A stretch of DNA of 64,000 nucleotides from JAAZBA01 sp964461815 (GTDB lineage Bacteria > Bacillota > Clostridia > Oscillospirales > QAMX01), in contig CAYWVF010000001.1 in NCBI GenBank assembly GCA_964461815.1, positions 62,001-126,000 of the forward strand, in the 5' to 3' direction. Below, piece after piece: positions 34,154 to 42,785 of this stretch. The notes under the pieces were generated by a model that made no database searches, was not told the DNA's origin, and saw nothing but the letters and a program-made list of their open reading frames with translations. Both the position numbers and the translations under genes were made by a program. Within the stretch, counting starts at the first letter, position 1. Each line of letters opens with the position of its first letter.

Positions 34154-35182
34154 ATGCTGAGAATGGCTGTTATCGGTGCCAGCGGAATGGCAAGAAGACA
34201 TATGGAAGGGATCCTTGCAAACGAAAATTCAGAGCTTGTCGCTATCTGTGAGCTTGATCTCGAAAGAGCACAGGAAGCTGCAAAAAGCCTTGAGATCGCA
34301 AACAAGGTGAAGATCTATAAGGACTACATGGAAATGGTCGAAAAGGAACATATCGATGCAGCAGTAGTCGTAACACCTGACGGAACACACAGAGAAATAG
34401 TTGTAAATCTCCTTAAAGCAGGTGTCGATGTCCTTTGCGAGAAGCCTATGGCACTAAACCTTGACGATTGCAGAGCGATGATCGCAGCAGAGCGTGAAAC
34501 AGGTAAAAAGCTTATGATCGGTCAGGTTTGCAGATATACTCCTGCATTTAAAAAAGCGAAAGAGCTTATTGATTCAGGTGAGATCGGTGAACTTTTCTTC
34601 GTGGAGAGCGAATACGGTCATGATTATACACATATGGGCGATGATCATTGGCGTGTTGATCCGGAACGCCATCCAATTGTAGGCGGCGGCTGTCATGCAG
34701 TCGATCTGCTAAGATGGGTAGCGGGAGACCCGGAGGAAGTGAGTGCATATGCTAATCACAAGCTTCTGCCAAAGTGGCCTGTAAACGACTGCACTGTCTC
34801 TATCATGAAGTTCCCGAATAATGTTATTGGCAAAGTGATGTGTACCATAGCCTGCAAGAGAACGAGCCTTTCTATCAGAAGTCAGTTCTATGGGACAAAG
34901 GGTACGATCCTCTGTGATAACAATTCGCCGGAAATGACATTGTTTAAACCCGTTATTGATGAAAACGGCGTCGATCATGGCGGTGGTGAGCCCATAAAGA
35001 TCGAGATAGATATCAATAATCATAATGCAACAGCAGAGATTGCTGAGTTTATAGATATTCTTATTTCGGATAAGCCTGTTAAGACTACAGGTATTGAGGG
35101 TGCATCTACAGTTGCTGCGTGCCTTGCGGCAGTGGAATCTGCTAAAATAGGCAGACCTGTCAAGGTCAGTTATGATTTTTAA
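34154..35182 (+). CDS. Gfo/Idh/MocA-family oxidoreductase (copy 2)
   Basis: A 342-residue paralogue of the preceding protein with the same blocks (EKPMAL, GGGCHAVDLLRW, YGHDYTHMG, NATAEIAEFIDIL) and the same length, so it arose by tandem duplication. Loop residues differ near the presumed substrate pocket (for example VESEYGHDYTHMGDDHW versus VESEYAHDYMHMGTNHW). The two may form heteromers or act on related substrates. Start after AGGAGAA. Confidence 0.9.
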   Translation: MLRMAVIGASGMARRHMEGILANENSELVAICELDLERAQEAAKSLEIANKVKIYKDYMEMVEKEHIDAAVVVTPDGTHREIVVNLLKAGVDVLCEKPMALNLDDCRAMIAAERETGKKLMIGQVCRYTPAFKKAKELIDSGEIGELFFVESEYGHDYTHMGDDHWRVDPERHPIVGGGCHAVDLLRWVAGDPEEVSAYANHKLLPKWPVNDCTVSIMKFPNNVIGKVMCTIACKRTSLSIRSQFYGTKGTILCDNNSPEMTLFKPVIDENGVDHGGGEPIKIEIDINNHNATAEIAEFIDILISDKPVKTTGIEGASTVAACLAAVESAKIGRPVKVSYDF

Positions 35183-35194
35183 AATACATATTAC

Positions 35195-35226
35195 GGAGTC
35201 GCTGCGCTTTTGCAGCGACTCCTTTT
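35195..35226 (+). terminator. terminator after the oxidoreductase pair
   Basis: GGAGTCGCTGC / GCAGCGACTCC hairpin followed by TTTTAC. Confidence 0.85.
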
Positions 35227-35233
35227 ACAGAAA

Positions 35234-35288
35234 AAAAGCTAAGTGTCCGTAATACATCAAGCTGTATCGGACACTTAGCTTTTCTTTT
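35234..35288. terminator. long bidirectional hairpin
   Basis: AAAAGCTAAGTGTCCG pairs with CGGACACTTAGCTTTT over 16 bp with a further inner stem ATACA / TGTAT. The T-rich tail on the minus strand suits termination of the choloylglycine hydrolase gene. Confidence 0.8.
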
Positions 35289-35289
35289 G

Positions 35290-36261
35290 TCAATTTTGAT
35301 GCAGTATCTGCTGATTTTTAATTAACGGATAGGTGTAAAGCTCTTTCCCGTCAAGATCACAGCTGTGCATATCTACAGCACATATGCAGTTGTTTTCGTA
35401 GGTAGTGTAGTAGTATATCCCCTTATCTGTGTTGATGCAGGAGGTGTATTCGGTGATCTCATAGCTGCCGTCAGGCATGATAACACAGCCACGCTGTTGA
35501 GAAACGGCACCGAGAATATGAAAGAATTGACTTATACTCTCGTCCTCACTACTCCCTGAGACAGAGTTGAGCTTTGTAAACGCTGCACGCACAAATCTTG
35601 ATGAGGATGACAGATCACCGGGAAGTCCCATGCCTCCCATGCCTCGGCTGTACGGAATGAGCTCAATGCTGCCAAATTGGTTTTTCGGAGGCATTGCGGT
35701 GATGTTGAGATAATCACACAAATGTGTCATATGATAATCAAATGTAGGATTGTTTGTGAGCACACCGACGGGGTTTTCGTAAATTTTAAGTCCGTCAATG
35801 ACCGACTCAACAGTGATCGCATTTTCACGGTCGGCAATTATCCAATGCAGAGGTGAGAGCGGAAATGCTTCGCTGAAATTTATATTGCATAGGTTGATCT
35901 TTTTCAGAAGCGACATAGCGTCAGATAGATCTTTGCATTGTGACAGTATCCATGGAATAAATTCAAAGGGTGAAATGTTATCCATTCCGTCATTTTCATC
36001 GGAATAGTATGCATTGGATGGGAAATTAAGTCCTGCTATTGAAAGACCGCATTCGTTTGACGCTTCATAGTATAAAGGATATCCGTCAACTACTGTTGCC
36101 ATACCGATAATAGCATAGTGACTTGTGACCGACTGTCTTCGACGAAAATCAAATACAAAATTTCTCGGTGTGACAGTCACATTTTCGTTGTATGAGTATT
36201 CAAGATCAAGAGTTCTGCCAAAATAGTGGTCAGATGTCTTATATGTTATCGCAGTACACAT
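35290..36261 (-). CDS. choloylglycine hydrolase family (bile salt hydrolase-like)
   Basis: A 323-residue Ntn hydrolase that cleaves amide bonds of conjugated bile salts or penicillin V. The start at 36261 (GGAGGTAATC-ATG) puts Cys at residue 2, the nucleophile after Met removal; the longer in-frame start at 36273 would block this. Family residues are in place: Cys2, Arg16, Asp19 (RTLDL), Asn79 (GLNF), Asn171 (VLTNNPTFD) and Arg222 in GLPGDLSSSSRFVRAAF. The pattern is closer to bile salt hydrolase than to penicillin acylase. No signal peptide. A TATAAT-like -10 lies at 36330-36335 upstream. Confidence 0.85.
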   Translation of the reverse strand: MCTAITYKTSDHYFGRTLDLEYSYNENVTVTPRNFVFDFRRRQSVTSHYAIIGMATVVDGYPLYYEASNECGLSIAGLNFPSNAYYSDENDGMDNISPFEFIPWILSQCKDLSDAMSLLKKINLCNINFSEAFPLSPLHWIIADRENAITVESVIDGLKIYENPVGVLTNNPTFDYHMTHLCDYLNITAMPPKNQFGSIELIPYSRGMGGMGLPGDLSSSSRFVRAAFTKLNSVSGSSEDESISQFFHILGAVSQQRGCVIMPDGSYEITEYTSCINTDKGIYYYTTYENNCICAVDMHSCDLDGKELYTYPLIKNQQILHQN

Positions 36262-36386
36262 GATTACCTCCAAAGAAACGCCGGAAAGCGTGATATTGTT
36301 TAAATATAGCTTGTGCGTCGAATAAATAAATTATAGCAGAGAAATATGAAAAGTTCTACCGCACATATAAAAATAGTAATTGCTTA

Positions 36387-36415
36387 TTGACAAACCGAAC
36401 CATATATGCTATTAT
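36387..36415 (+). promoter_or_regulatory. promoter of the 718-residue glycosidase-like gene
   Basis: TTGACA (36387-36392) and TATTAT (36410-36415), spacer 17 bases. It overlaps a longer in-frame ORF start that is therefore rejected. Confidence 0.8.
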
Positions 36416-36458
36416 ACAAATAGGCTGGATTAATACTGAAAATGAAAGGAAATGCGAT

Positions 36459-38615
36459 ATGAAAACGATATCAAACGGGAAAATCGTTATAGAAAATAAG
36501 AACTTTTGCCTGACACTGCGTGATGACTGCATCGTGGAAAGTCTTATTTATAAGGATAAAAATATCGAATGCATCGCAAAAGGCAATGAATGTGCGCTGT
36601 TTTCGTTGACCGAGGAACGTCCTTATAATAATGAAATAAAGCTTGCACATCCGAATAAGAAAACCACCTTTGAAGCAAACAGCGTTCGACTTGAGGATGG
36701 AAAGCTCATTGTCGGATTTGAGCTGGTAACGTTTAAAGCTCGCATTGCGGTAAGAGAAGAGGACGATTATATTACGTTCCGACTCGAGGAATTTGATATC
36801 AAATATGAGGATTTTGCTTACCTTACCATGACACCTCCACCTGTATGCAGATTCAGACTTATTCAGCTGCCGATAGCCGACCGTGAAAACTTCGGTGAGT
36901 GGCTAAATGTTTCATGGGATAAGGATGTAGCGATAAATGTGCTTGCAACATCACCGTACGCCGATATAGATTCTAAAAAGGGTAAGGGATATAGTGTTAT
37001 GAGTGCCGATGCCGTTGCAGGTATCAAGCTCAAGGGCTGCGAAGCTGCACTTATCGTGACATCATCGGATGAGCTTCTGAACGCTATTGAGAATATAGAA
37101 AACGATTATGATCTTCCAAAGGGAGTCGCAAGCCGCAGACACGAAAAAATCAATGCGTCGGAATACTGGGCAAGTGATGTGACACCTGTAAATGTCGATA
37201 AGCATATCGAATATGCCAAAAAGGGTGGCTATAAAATGATGCTGCTCTATTATTCGTGTCTCTACAAGTGTGTGGACGGTTATCTCACATGTGGTGATTA
37301 CGATTTCAGGGATGAATATCCAAACGGCATTGATGACCTGAGAGCGATGCTCGATAAGATCAAAGCCGCAGGTATTACGCCCGGATTCCACTTTTTACAT
37401 ACACATATCGGGATGAACAGCAGATATGTTACTCCTACAGCAGATCACCGTTTGAATCTGACTCGTTATTTTACCCTTTCGAAGCCCATCGGTATGGATG
37501 ACACTGAAATATATGTTGAACAGAATCCCGAAGGCTCCGTTATGCATCCCAAATGCCGTATGCTTAAGTTTGATGGGGAAATAATATATTACGACTCTTT
37601 TACTACAGAATATCCTTATTGCTTTAAGGGTTGTATACGCGGTCATTTGAATACGAATGTAGCAGCTCATAATGTCGGAACTATAGGTGGAATACTTGAT
37701 GTGAGCGAGTTCGGTGCAACAAGCATCTATCTGGATCAAAATTCCGGCTTGCAGGATGAGGTGGCTGATAAGCTCGCAGAAGCATATAACGCAGGCTTTG
37801 AGTTCGTGTACTTCGATGGCTCGGAAGGAACAAATCCGCCTTTCGGATTCCACATTCCTAATGCACAGTATCGAGTATATGATAAGCTTGATAAGAAGCC
37901 GATCTACTGCGAGGGTGCAGCTAAAGCACATTTCAGCTGGCATATGCTCAGCGGCGGTAATGCATTCGATGTTTTCCCGATGAATATATTCAAAGAAAAG
38001 ATAGCACAGTTCCCGGCAGAGGAAGCACCGAGAATGGCATGTGATTTTACACGACTTAATTTCGGTTGGTGGTCATTCGATCTCGATACGATGCCTGATC
38101 ATTATGAATACGGTACAAGTCGTGCGGCAGCGTGGGATTGCCCAACTGCGATGCAGTGCGATATGGTTAATTTTGACAAGAATCCTCGAACAGATGATGT
38201 TCTTGAGGTGATGCGTCGTTGGGAAGAAATGCGTGAGAAGCATCTGCTGACAGATGAGATGAAAAATGAGCTGAAAAATACAGCGCAGGAGCATATTTTA
38301 ATTATAAATGAGGATAATGAGTACGAATTGTGTGCATATGACAGGATCGAAGATACTGTTGAGGGACTCTCTGCGTTTGTATTTGAACGTGAGAATAGAA
38401 ATTATGTAGTCTGTTGGCATACGTCGGGCGAGGGAATGTTAAAGCTTGCGGTCAATGATGCGGTTTACGAGAATGAGCCGGGACATGAAAAGATAGCATT
38501 TGAAAGGTGCGATGACGGTATCGTGATTCCTGTTGCAGGAAGAAGATATCTTAGTTCAGCTTTGTCAAAGGCTGAGTTGGTCGAAGCATTCAAGAATGCG
38601 AGCTTTATCGGTTAG
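36459..38615 (+). CDS. predicted cytoplasmic glycosidase-like protein, family unresolved
   Basis: A 718-residue protein (start at 36459 behind AAAGGAAATGCG). A beta-rich N-terminal domain (about residues 1-200) leads into a TIM-barrel-like part with GGYKMMLLYYSCLYKC, GITPGFHFLHTHIG, AGFEFVYFDGSEG and CEGAAKAHFSWHMLSGG (about residues 260-520) and a beta-rich tail (about 620-718). The FDGSEG acidic strand resembles the nucleophile/acid region of GH36/GH31-like or GH-hydrolase clans but I cannot assign a family. No signal peptide. The region around DGSEGTNPPFGFHIP is the best marker for a search. Confidence 0.55.
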   Translation: MKTISNGKIVIENKNFCLTLRDDCIVESLIYKDKNIECIAKGNECALFSLTEERPYNNEIKLAHPNKKTTFEANSVRLEDGKLIVGFELVTFKARIAVREEDDYITFRLEEFDIKYEDFAYLTMTPPPVCRFRLIQLPIADRENFGEWLNVSWDKDVAINVLATSPYADIDSKKGKGYSVMSADAVAGIKLKGCEAALIVTSSDELLNAIENIENDYDLPKGVASRRHEKINASEYWASDVTPVNVDKHIEYAKKGGYKMMLLYYSCLYKCVDGYLTCGDYDFRDEYPNGIDDLRAMLDKIKAAGITPGFHFLHTHIGMNSRYVTPTADHRLNLTRYFTLSKPIGMDDTEIYVEQNPEGSVMHPKCRMLKFDGEIIYYDSFTTEYPYCFKGCIRGHLNTNVAAHNVGTIGGILDVSEFGATSIYLDQNSGLQDEVADKLAEAYNAGFEFVYFDGSEGTNPPFGFHIPNAQYRVYDKLDKKPIYCEGAAKAHFSWHMLSGGNAFDVFPMNIFKEKIAQFPAEEAPRMACDFTRLNFGWWSFDLDTMPDHYEYGTSRAAAWDCPTAMQCDMVNFDKNPRTDDVLEVMRRWEEMREKHLLTDEMKNELKNTAQEHILIINEDNEYELCAYDRIEDTVEGLSAFVFERENRNYVVCWHTSGEGMLKLAVNDAVYENEPGHEKIAFERCDDGIVIPVAGRRYLSSALSKAELVEAFKNASFIG

Positions 38616-38616
38616 T

Positions 38617-38653
38617 AAAAAAACTGTTCCATATTTCATGGAACAGTTTTTTT
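38617..38653. terminator. bidirectional terminator between convergent genes
   Basis: AAAAAAACTGTTCCA / TGGAACAGTTTTTTT hairpin, ideal for both strands. Confidence 0.9.
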
Positions 38654-38654
38654 C

Positions 38655-39116
38655 TTAGGCTTCATCACCTTTAAGCCCCATAAGCAGAGCAAGTACACCT
38701 GTGAGAATGAGTAAAATAGACAAAATAAGGTAAATAGACCATCCTGAGCCGAGCTTAAGTGCCGGAGATGAAAGAAACGCCCAGACGCCAACGATACCGG
38801 ATGCAATGGGAATGATCGATGAGATACAATTGTCAGATCGCATAAGGCAAATTACTATTGCTGCAATACAGAGTACGCATAACAGCGTGGAACGGCTCAC
38901 AAGTGAATCGATGCTGAAGCTTCCCAAAGAAGCAGTAAGCTCAGCTGTGAGTGAAGTGTGGTTATACGGCATCCATACAAGACCACAGATAGATGCACTC
39001 ATACCGTCGCCGTATTTCCAGAACGGTATGAAATGAAGGACAAGAAGGATTGTCGATATAGCAGCACTTATACGATTGAAAAGTGAAATCTGCTCGGTTT
39101 TGACTAGCTTTGACAT
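38655..39116 (-). CDS. small four-helix membrane protein
   Basis: A 153-residue protein. The start at 39116 is preferred because AAAGGAG lies 8 bases upstream; an alternative start at 39137 overlaps that site. Four hydrophobic helices are visible, spaced through the sequence (about residues 17-35, 60-80, 88-108 and 115-140). No recognised family. It is probably transcribed alone: its own terminator follows. Confidence 0.7.
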   Translation of the reverse strand: MSKLVKTEQISLFNRISAAISTILLVLHFIPFWKYGDGMSASICGLVWMPYNHTSLTAELTASLGSFSIDSLVSRSTLLCVLCIAAIVICLMRSDNCISSIIPIASGIVGVWAFLSSPALKLGSGWSIYLILSILLILTGVLALLMGLKGDEA

Positions 39117-39226
39117 TGTATTAACTCCTTTATTCATATGATGATTTAAATAATACCTTTCAAAGCTAAACCAAATCGAAACAAAAACTGAATATAAAAT
39201 GAATTTTTTGCAGATAATATGTAAAT

Positions 39227-39256
39227 ATCCCCTGTTTTCAAAAGAAAACAGGGGAT
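39227..39256 (-). terminator. hairpin after lipoprotein copy 2
   Basis: ATCCCCTGTTTT / AAAACAGGGGAT 12-bp stem beyond the stop of the gene at 39261. A similar hairpin follows the paralogue at 39914-39941, so the structure is part of the duplicated unit. Confidence 0.6.
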
Positions 39257-39260
39257 AAAG

Positions 39261-39869
39261 TCATTCCTTGATATATTCCTGGACGATTTGTTGACCGTTT
39301 CTTATGTTTGCGACTTTGTATCTAATATCAATCTCTATCATATTATCAGGTGTTGTAGTAAATGATAGTATCAGATCGCACATAGGATTGCCATCCATAA
39401 AATTCCACTCATCATAGCCGGAGGTAACATCTGAATAATCTTCAATAGTGCTTATGCGATTTGGAATACCGGGATATGTGGTAGGTTCTCCGTAGTTCTT
39501 TACAAAGATATCGTATAGGTCAGAAATAAGAACACCAAGTTCGGCTTTGTCGACATCAGAAATTCTGCTGCCGTATCCGAATCCGTATAATGCGTTATCG
39601 TAACCAAACATCAGATACTTATGAAAATCAACCTCATCAAAGGTGACAGTATCAGCTACATAGAAATAATTGTGTTCATCAAGACAGGTGAATATATCTT
39701 GTGAAAGCTTTGTACGTTCACAATATTTTTCAAATGAGTAGCCGATATGCGTGGAGTCCGAGAAGTCGAAAACGCTGACAGGCTCATTGCTTGTACAGGC
39801 AGTTGTAATGGCGAATAAACATAAAGCTATAATTATACAAATTGATTTTTTATTGTTATGTAAACGCAC
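39261..39869 (-). CDS. lipoprotein paralogue 2
   Basis: A 202-residue lipoprotein: basic N-terminus, hydrophobic segment and lipobox ending ITTAC (Cys about residue 25), then a shared domain with VFDFSDSTHIGYSFEKYCERTKLS, LMFGYDNALYGFGYGSRI and PTTYPGIPNRISTIEDYSDV. Nearly the same blocks occur in the next gene, so the two are tandem duplicates. No known family recognised. It is placed third in the unit starting with the secreted protein at 41314. Confidence 0.75.
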   Translation of the reverse strand: MRLHNNKKSICIIIALCLFAITTACTSNEPVSVFDFSDSTHIGYSFEKYCERTKLSQDIFTCLDEHNYFYVADTVTFDEVDFHKYLMFGYDNALYGFGYGSRISDVDKAELGVLISDLYDIFVKNYGEPTTYPGIPNRISTIEDYSDVTSGYDEWNFMDGNPMCDLILSFTTTPDNMIEIDIRYKVANIRNGQQIVQEYIKE

Positions 39870-39913
39870 CTCCGTTTTCCTATTAAATAATACTTGCAGA
39901 TTATATGCAGATA

Positions 39914-39941
39914 TTCCCCTGTTTTAACGAAAATAGGGGAT
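39914..39941 (-). terminator. hairpin after lipoprotein copy 1
   Basis: TCCCCTGTTTT / AAAATAGGGGA hairpin beyond the stop at 39946, with the same sequence character as the hairpin at 39227. It may reduce expression of the second copy. Confidence 0.55.
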
Positions 39942-39945
39942 AGAG

Positions 39946-40542
39946 TCATTCCTTGATATAATCCTGATAAATTCGTTGCCCATCTCTTAGATTTGCAACC
40001 CTATACTCTAAATAGATATCCATAAGATCATCGTAAGCGTGCCTGAAGACAAATCTCAGATCGCACATGGGATCGTCATCCGTAAAATTCCATTCGTCAG
40101 TTCCACCTTGAACAGCGGAATAGTCTTCTAAAGTGCTTATGCGATTTGGCAGACCCGGATATGTAGTTGGTTCGCCATGTTTATCTACGATCAATTTATA
40201 AATATCGGTTATAAGTGATTCTAATTCATCCGGTTCCATGTGTGGAATTCTACAACCGTATCCGATCCCAAACAGAGCATTGTCGATGCCAAACAACAAA
40301 TACTTCTGAAACTCGACACCATTAAAGGTAACGGTATCAGCTAGATAGAGGTGATCATCTTCGCCTATGCAAGTAAAAGTGTCCGGTGAAAGCTTTGTAC
40401 GTTCACAATATTTTTCAAATGAGTAGCCAATATGCTTAGCATCCGAGAAGTCGAAGACGCCGACAGATCTGTTGCTTGTGCAGGAGGATAGAACCAATAA
40501 AAGAATAAATATTGGTAATATACGATATAGATACGATTTCAT
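39946..40542 (-). CDS. lipoprotein paralogue 1
   Basis: A 198-residue lipoprotein with lipobox VLSSC (Cys about residue 21) and the same domain as the downstream copy: VFDFSDAKHIGYSFEKYCERTKLS, LLFGIDNALFGIGYGCRI, GEPTTYPGLPNRISTLEDYSAV, ending DGQRIYQDYIKE. It is 13 bases after the stop of the secreted protein gene, suggesting one transcript. Function unknown; surface-exposed small modules of this kind may act in adhesion or competition, but nothing visible decides this. Confidence 0.75.
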   Translation of the reverse strand: MKSYLYRILPIFILLLVLSSCTSNRSVGVFDFSDAKHIGYSFEKYCERTKLSPDTFTCIGEDDHLYLADTVTFNGVEFQKYLLFGIDNALFGIGYGCRIPHMEPDELESLITDIYKLIVDKHGEPTTYPGLPNRISTLEDYSAVQGGTDEWNFTDDDPMCDLRFVFRHAYDDLMDIYLEYRVANLRDGQRIYQDYIKE

Positions 40543-40555
40543 GATAGTACCTCTT

Positions 40556-41335
40556 TTAAACGGGATTTAATTCGGTGATGTTTACAGTATAATGTTCGTT
40601 TCGACCATTAACATAACAATTGAATGATAGTGCATGTCCGGCGTTAAGTGTGCCTGATGAAGTTTTTATTGCTCTGTTGATCGGAAGATAATTTACATTA
40701 GAGTAAGTGGTGTTTGGTGCAGGATTAAGGATAGATACGGTAACTGTATGCGCATAGGGAGATTCTAATTGCTCGTAACCGGGATAGGTGTATAAAACTC
40801 CTTCTGTGATATAATAAACCTCTATAAGTCCTACAGTAACATTTGTTCCCTTTGTATACGTGAAATCACATTGATATGGTCTGTAATAGAGTACACCATA
40901 TGGACCAACATATTCTGTTGAGTATAATTTACCTATTACAGTGAAATCAGAGTCATATCCATTATATGTAGCTGACCCCCAAACGGTTCCTGAATTTGTA
41001 ATAGCATTTGGGATAGTGTTGTTTATGACTAGTTCGCCGTCTGCGTTTTTGTTATAGGAGATAATTATATCGTTTTCTATTAATCCATTTGAGTTATTTG
41101 TTACACAAATGACTGAATCATTAGAGTTGTTAATACTTAAAACTTTTACTGAAGTATTATCGGCTATAACTGCGCCTTTTTCGATCAAAACATTTTTCAC
41201 AGCATGGGGGATTTTTGAGGCTTTAGTTTCAAAAATAACAGACTCAGAGACTACTATTTCTCTATTAATGTCTATAGCGAATGCATTGCCTGTAAGTGAT
41301 ATCAGCATTGCCAATGCTAATACAAAAGCTAAAAT
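40556..41335 (-). CDS. secreted protein of unknown function, start codon unusual
   Basis: The frame encodes a signal peptide (LAFVLALAMLISLTGNAFA) and a secreted beta-rich domain of about 240 residues with Asn/Thr/Tyr-rich segments. No canonical start codon fits the good GGAG at 41342-41345: the codon at the ideal spacing (41333-41335) is ATT. Downstream starts TTG at 41314 and ATG at 41308 would shorten the signal peptide, but both lack a ribosome site. I propose initiation at ATT, or loss of an ATG by one base change. First gene of a unit with the two lipoproteins. Confidence 0.55.
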   Translation of the reverse strand: MLAFVLALAMLISLTGNAFAIDINREIVVSESVIFETKASKIPHAVKNVLIEKGAVIADNTSVKVLSINNSNDSVICVTNNSNGLIENDIIISYNKNADGELVINNTIPNAITNSGTVWGSATYNGYDSDFTVIGKLYSTEYVGPYGVLYYRPYQCDFTYTKGTNVTVGLIEVYYITEGVLYTYPGYEQLESPYAHTVTVSILNPAPNTTYSNVNYLPINRAIKTSSGTLNAGHALSFNCYVNGRNEHYTVNITELNPV

Positions 41336-41428
41336 AAAAATCTCCTTTCGAAAGTGTGTTGTCTGTCTGCACGTACTCCATTCTGATCAGAACATTGGTA
41401 TCACATCCTCAATGTTATTTACATTTTC

Positions 41429-41457
41429 AGTGTACTATATATGTTGTCAGATGTCAA
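41429..41457 (-). promoter_or_regulatory. promoter of the secreted protein/lipoprotein unit
   Basis: TTGACA (41452-41457 complement) and TACACT (41429-41434 complement), spacer 17 bases, reading toward 41335. Confidence 0.75.
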
Positions 41458-41462
41458 CGCAC

Positions 41463-41518
41463 CTTTTGTATCTTCATACAAAAGTAATAAAAACAGAGTG
41501 CTCAAAATAAACACTCTG
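41463..41518 (-). terminator. terminators after the WbsX-like gene
   Basis: On the minus strand CAGAGTG / CACTCTG (41494-41518) is followed by TTTTTATTA, and a second perfect stem CTTTTGTAT / ATACAAAAG (41463-41483) lies just beyond. Confidence 0.75.
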
Positions 41519-41525
41519 CTGAAAT

Positions 41526-42638
41526 TTATTTACACATAAACACACGTTTGATTGCATCGAGGTAGCCGTACCCATACAGGTCGTCAGGTTCAAGATAGCT
41601 CGTTTCCGTCCACTCGTTCCAGCTGTTGATGGTAATAAGCGGCGAGGGAAGTGCATGAGTGTCTACATATTCCTTTGCCATAATAAGAGCCTTCTCAAAA
41701 TTTTCGGGCGTATTGTTTTTCACGATACCGGGACGGAAGCCACGATAGCGAGGGTTATTATCCCAGCCTACAGAAACGTGTGGGAAGTAGGGGATTTTAT
41801 AATTGTCATCGATCCGCTGCCATTCCTTTGCCACGTCCTTTAGTATCTCGGTGTAATCTCTGTCGATGTCCGTAAAGTGTACAAATTGATAATGCGAAAT
41901 ACTGTCGAAGCCGAAAAGCTCCGTAGCAGCACATGTAGTGCCGGATGCAGAGGAATCAACGCCGCTGAGATTTACACTGTTTTCACCCCATGCGGTAAGC
42001 TGAAGATGGAGGTCGGGGAAGCCTGCACGTACAGTTTGCTCACGGAAGTATGCCAGAGCAGACTTCGTGTTTTCAATGCCGCCGAGTCCGAGTATGAGGT
42101 TGTGGAGATCATAGATCATAAATACCGGACAGCCATTGATCTTATAGTACGACGGATGAGAAAAATACCGTGATATGACTCGCTCAACTACACGGTCAAA
42201 TTGTGTGCGGTTTTGTGAGCCGAGCCAAATAACTTCACTGCCGATGGAATCGGAGTGCCTGATATCCCAAAGATGGTTTGCATCATGGTTTGCCCACATG
42301 AGATAAAATTTTACTCTATCATTATTTTTGGCTTTCAAATAGCCGTTGTCAAGGCATTGCTCGAGAAACGGACGTGAATCGTACCAATACCAGTCATATA
42401 TAAATACATTCACGCCGTGATCGGCAGCGGCATCGATCTCCATTTCCATAACATATGGGTCTGCCTCGTTGACATAGCCCCAGAGAGGCTTGCGAGGCCA
42501 GTTGTGTCCGGGAAATTTTGAAACTGAATTTTTGACGGTTTGCCATTCTCCCATACCCTCAGGCCAGAACATACGTGAACGTGATTCATCGCCTGTGTAG
42601 GATGGCCAAATATATGCAGCTACATCATATTTTGACAT
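41526..42638 (-). CDS. WbsX/GH99-like domain protein
   Basis: A 370-residue protein matching the Glyco_tran_WbsX/GH99-like pattern: VAAYIWPSY near the start, EIDAAADHGVNVFIYDWYWYDSRPFLEQ (about residues 67-95), LMWANHDANHLWD, YKINGCPVFMIYDLHNL, and C-terminal SPLITINSWNEWTETSYLEPD. GH99-type enzymes are endo-alpha-mannanases. Others with this domain appear in O-antigen clusters, but no such cluster is here. No signal peptide. Start behind AAAGGAGC. Confidence 0.85.
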   Translation of the reverse strand: MSKYDVAAYIWPSYTGDESRSRMFWPEGMGEWQTVKNSVSKFPGHNWPRKPLWGYVNEADPYVMEMEIDAAADHGVNVFIYDWYWYDSRPFLEQCLDNGYLKAKNNDRVKFYLMWANHDANHLWDIRHSDSIGSEVIWLGSQNRTQFDRVVERVISRYFSHPSYYKINGCPVFMIYDLHNLILGLGGIENTKSALAYFREQTVRAGFPDLHLQLTAWGENSVNLSGVDSSASGTTCAATELFGFDSISHYQFVHFTDIDRDYTEILKDVAKEWQRIDDNYKIPYFPHVSVGWDNNPRYRGFRPGIVKNNTPENFEKALIMAKEYVDTHALPSPLITINSWNEWTETSYLEPDDLYGYGYLDAIKRVFMCK

Positions 42639-42738
42639 GCTGATAGCTCCTTTGATTTTTATAATATAATTTTTGCGAATAATACTGAACAGATGGGATC
42701 ACAGCGATATCACAGCTGTGTATTACTATGCTCGAATA

Positions 42739-42772
42739 AAAAAGCAGGGAAAATATGCATTTTCCCTGCTTT
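42739..42772 (-). terminator. terminator after pckG
   Basis: AAAGCAGGGAAAAT / ATTTTCCCTGCTTT hairpin followed by T-rich bases on the minus strand. Confidence 0.85.
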
Positions 42773-42785
42773 AAACACAAACTGA

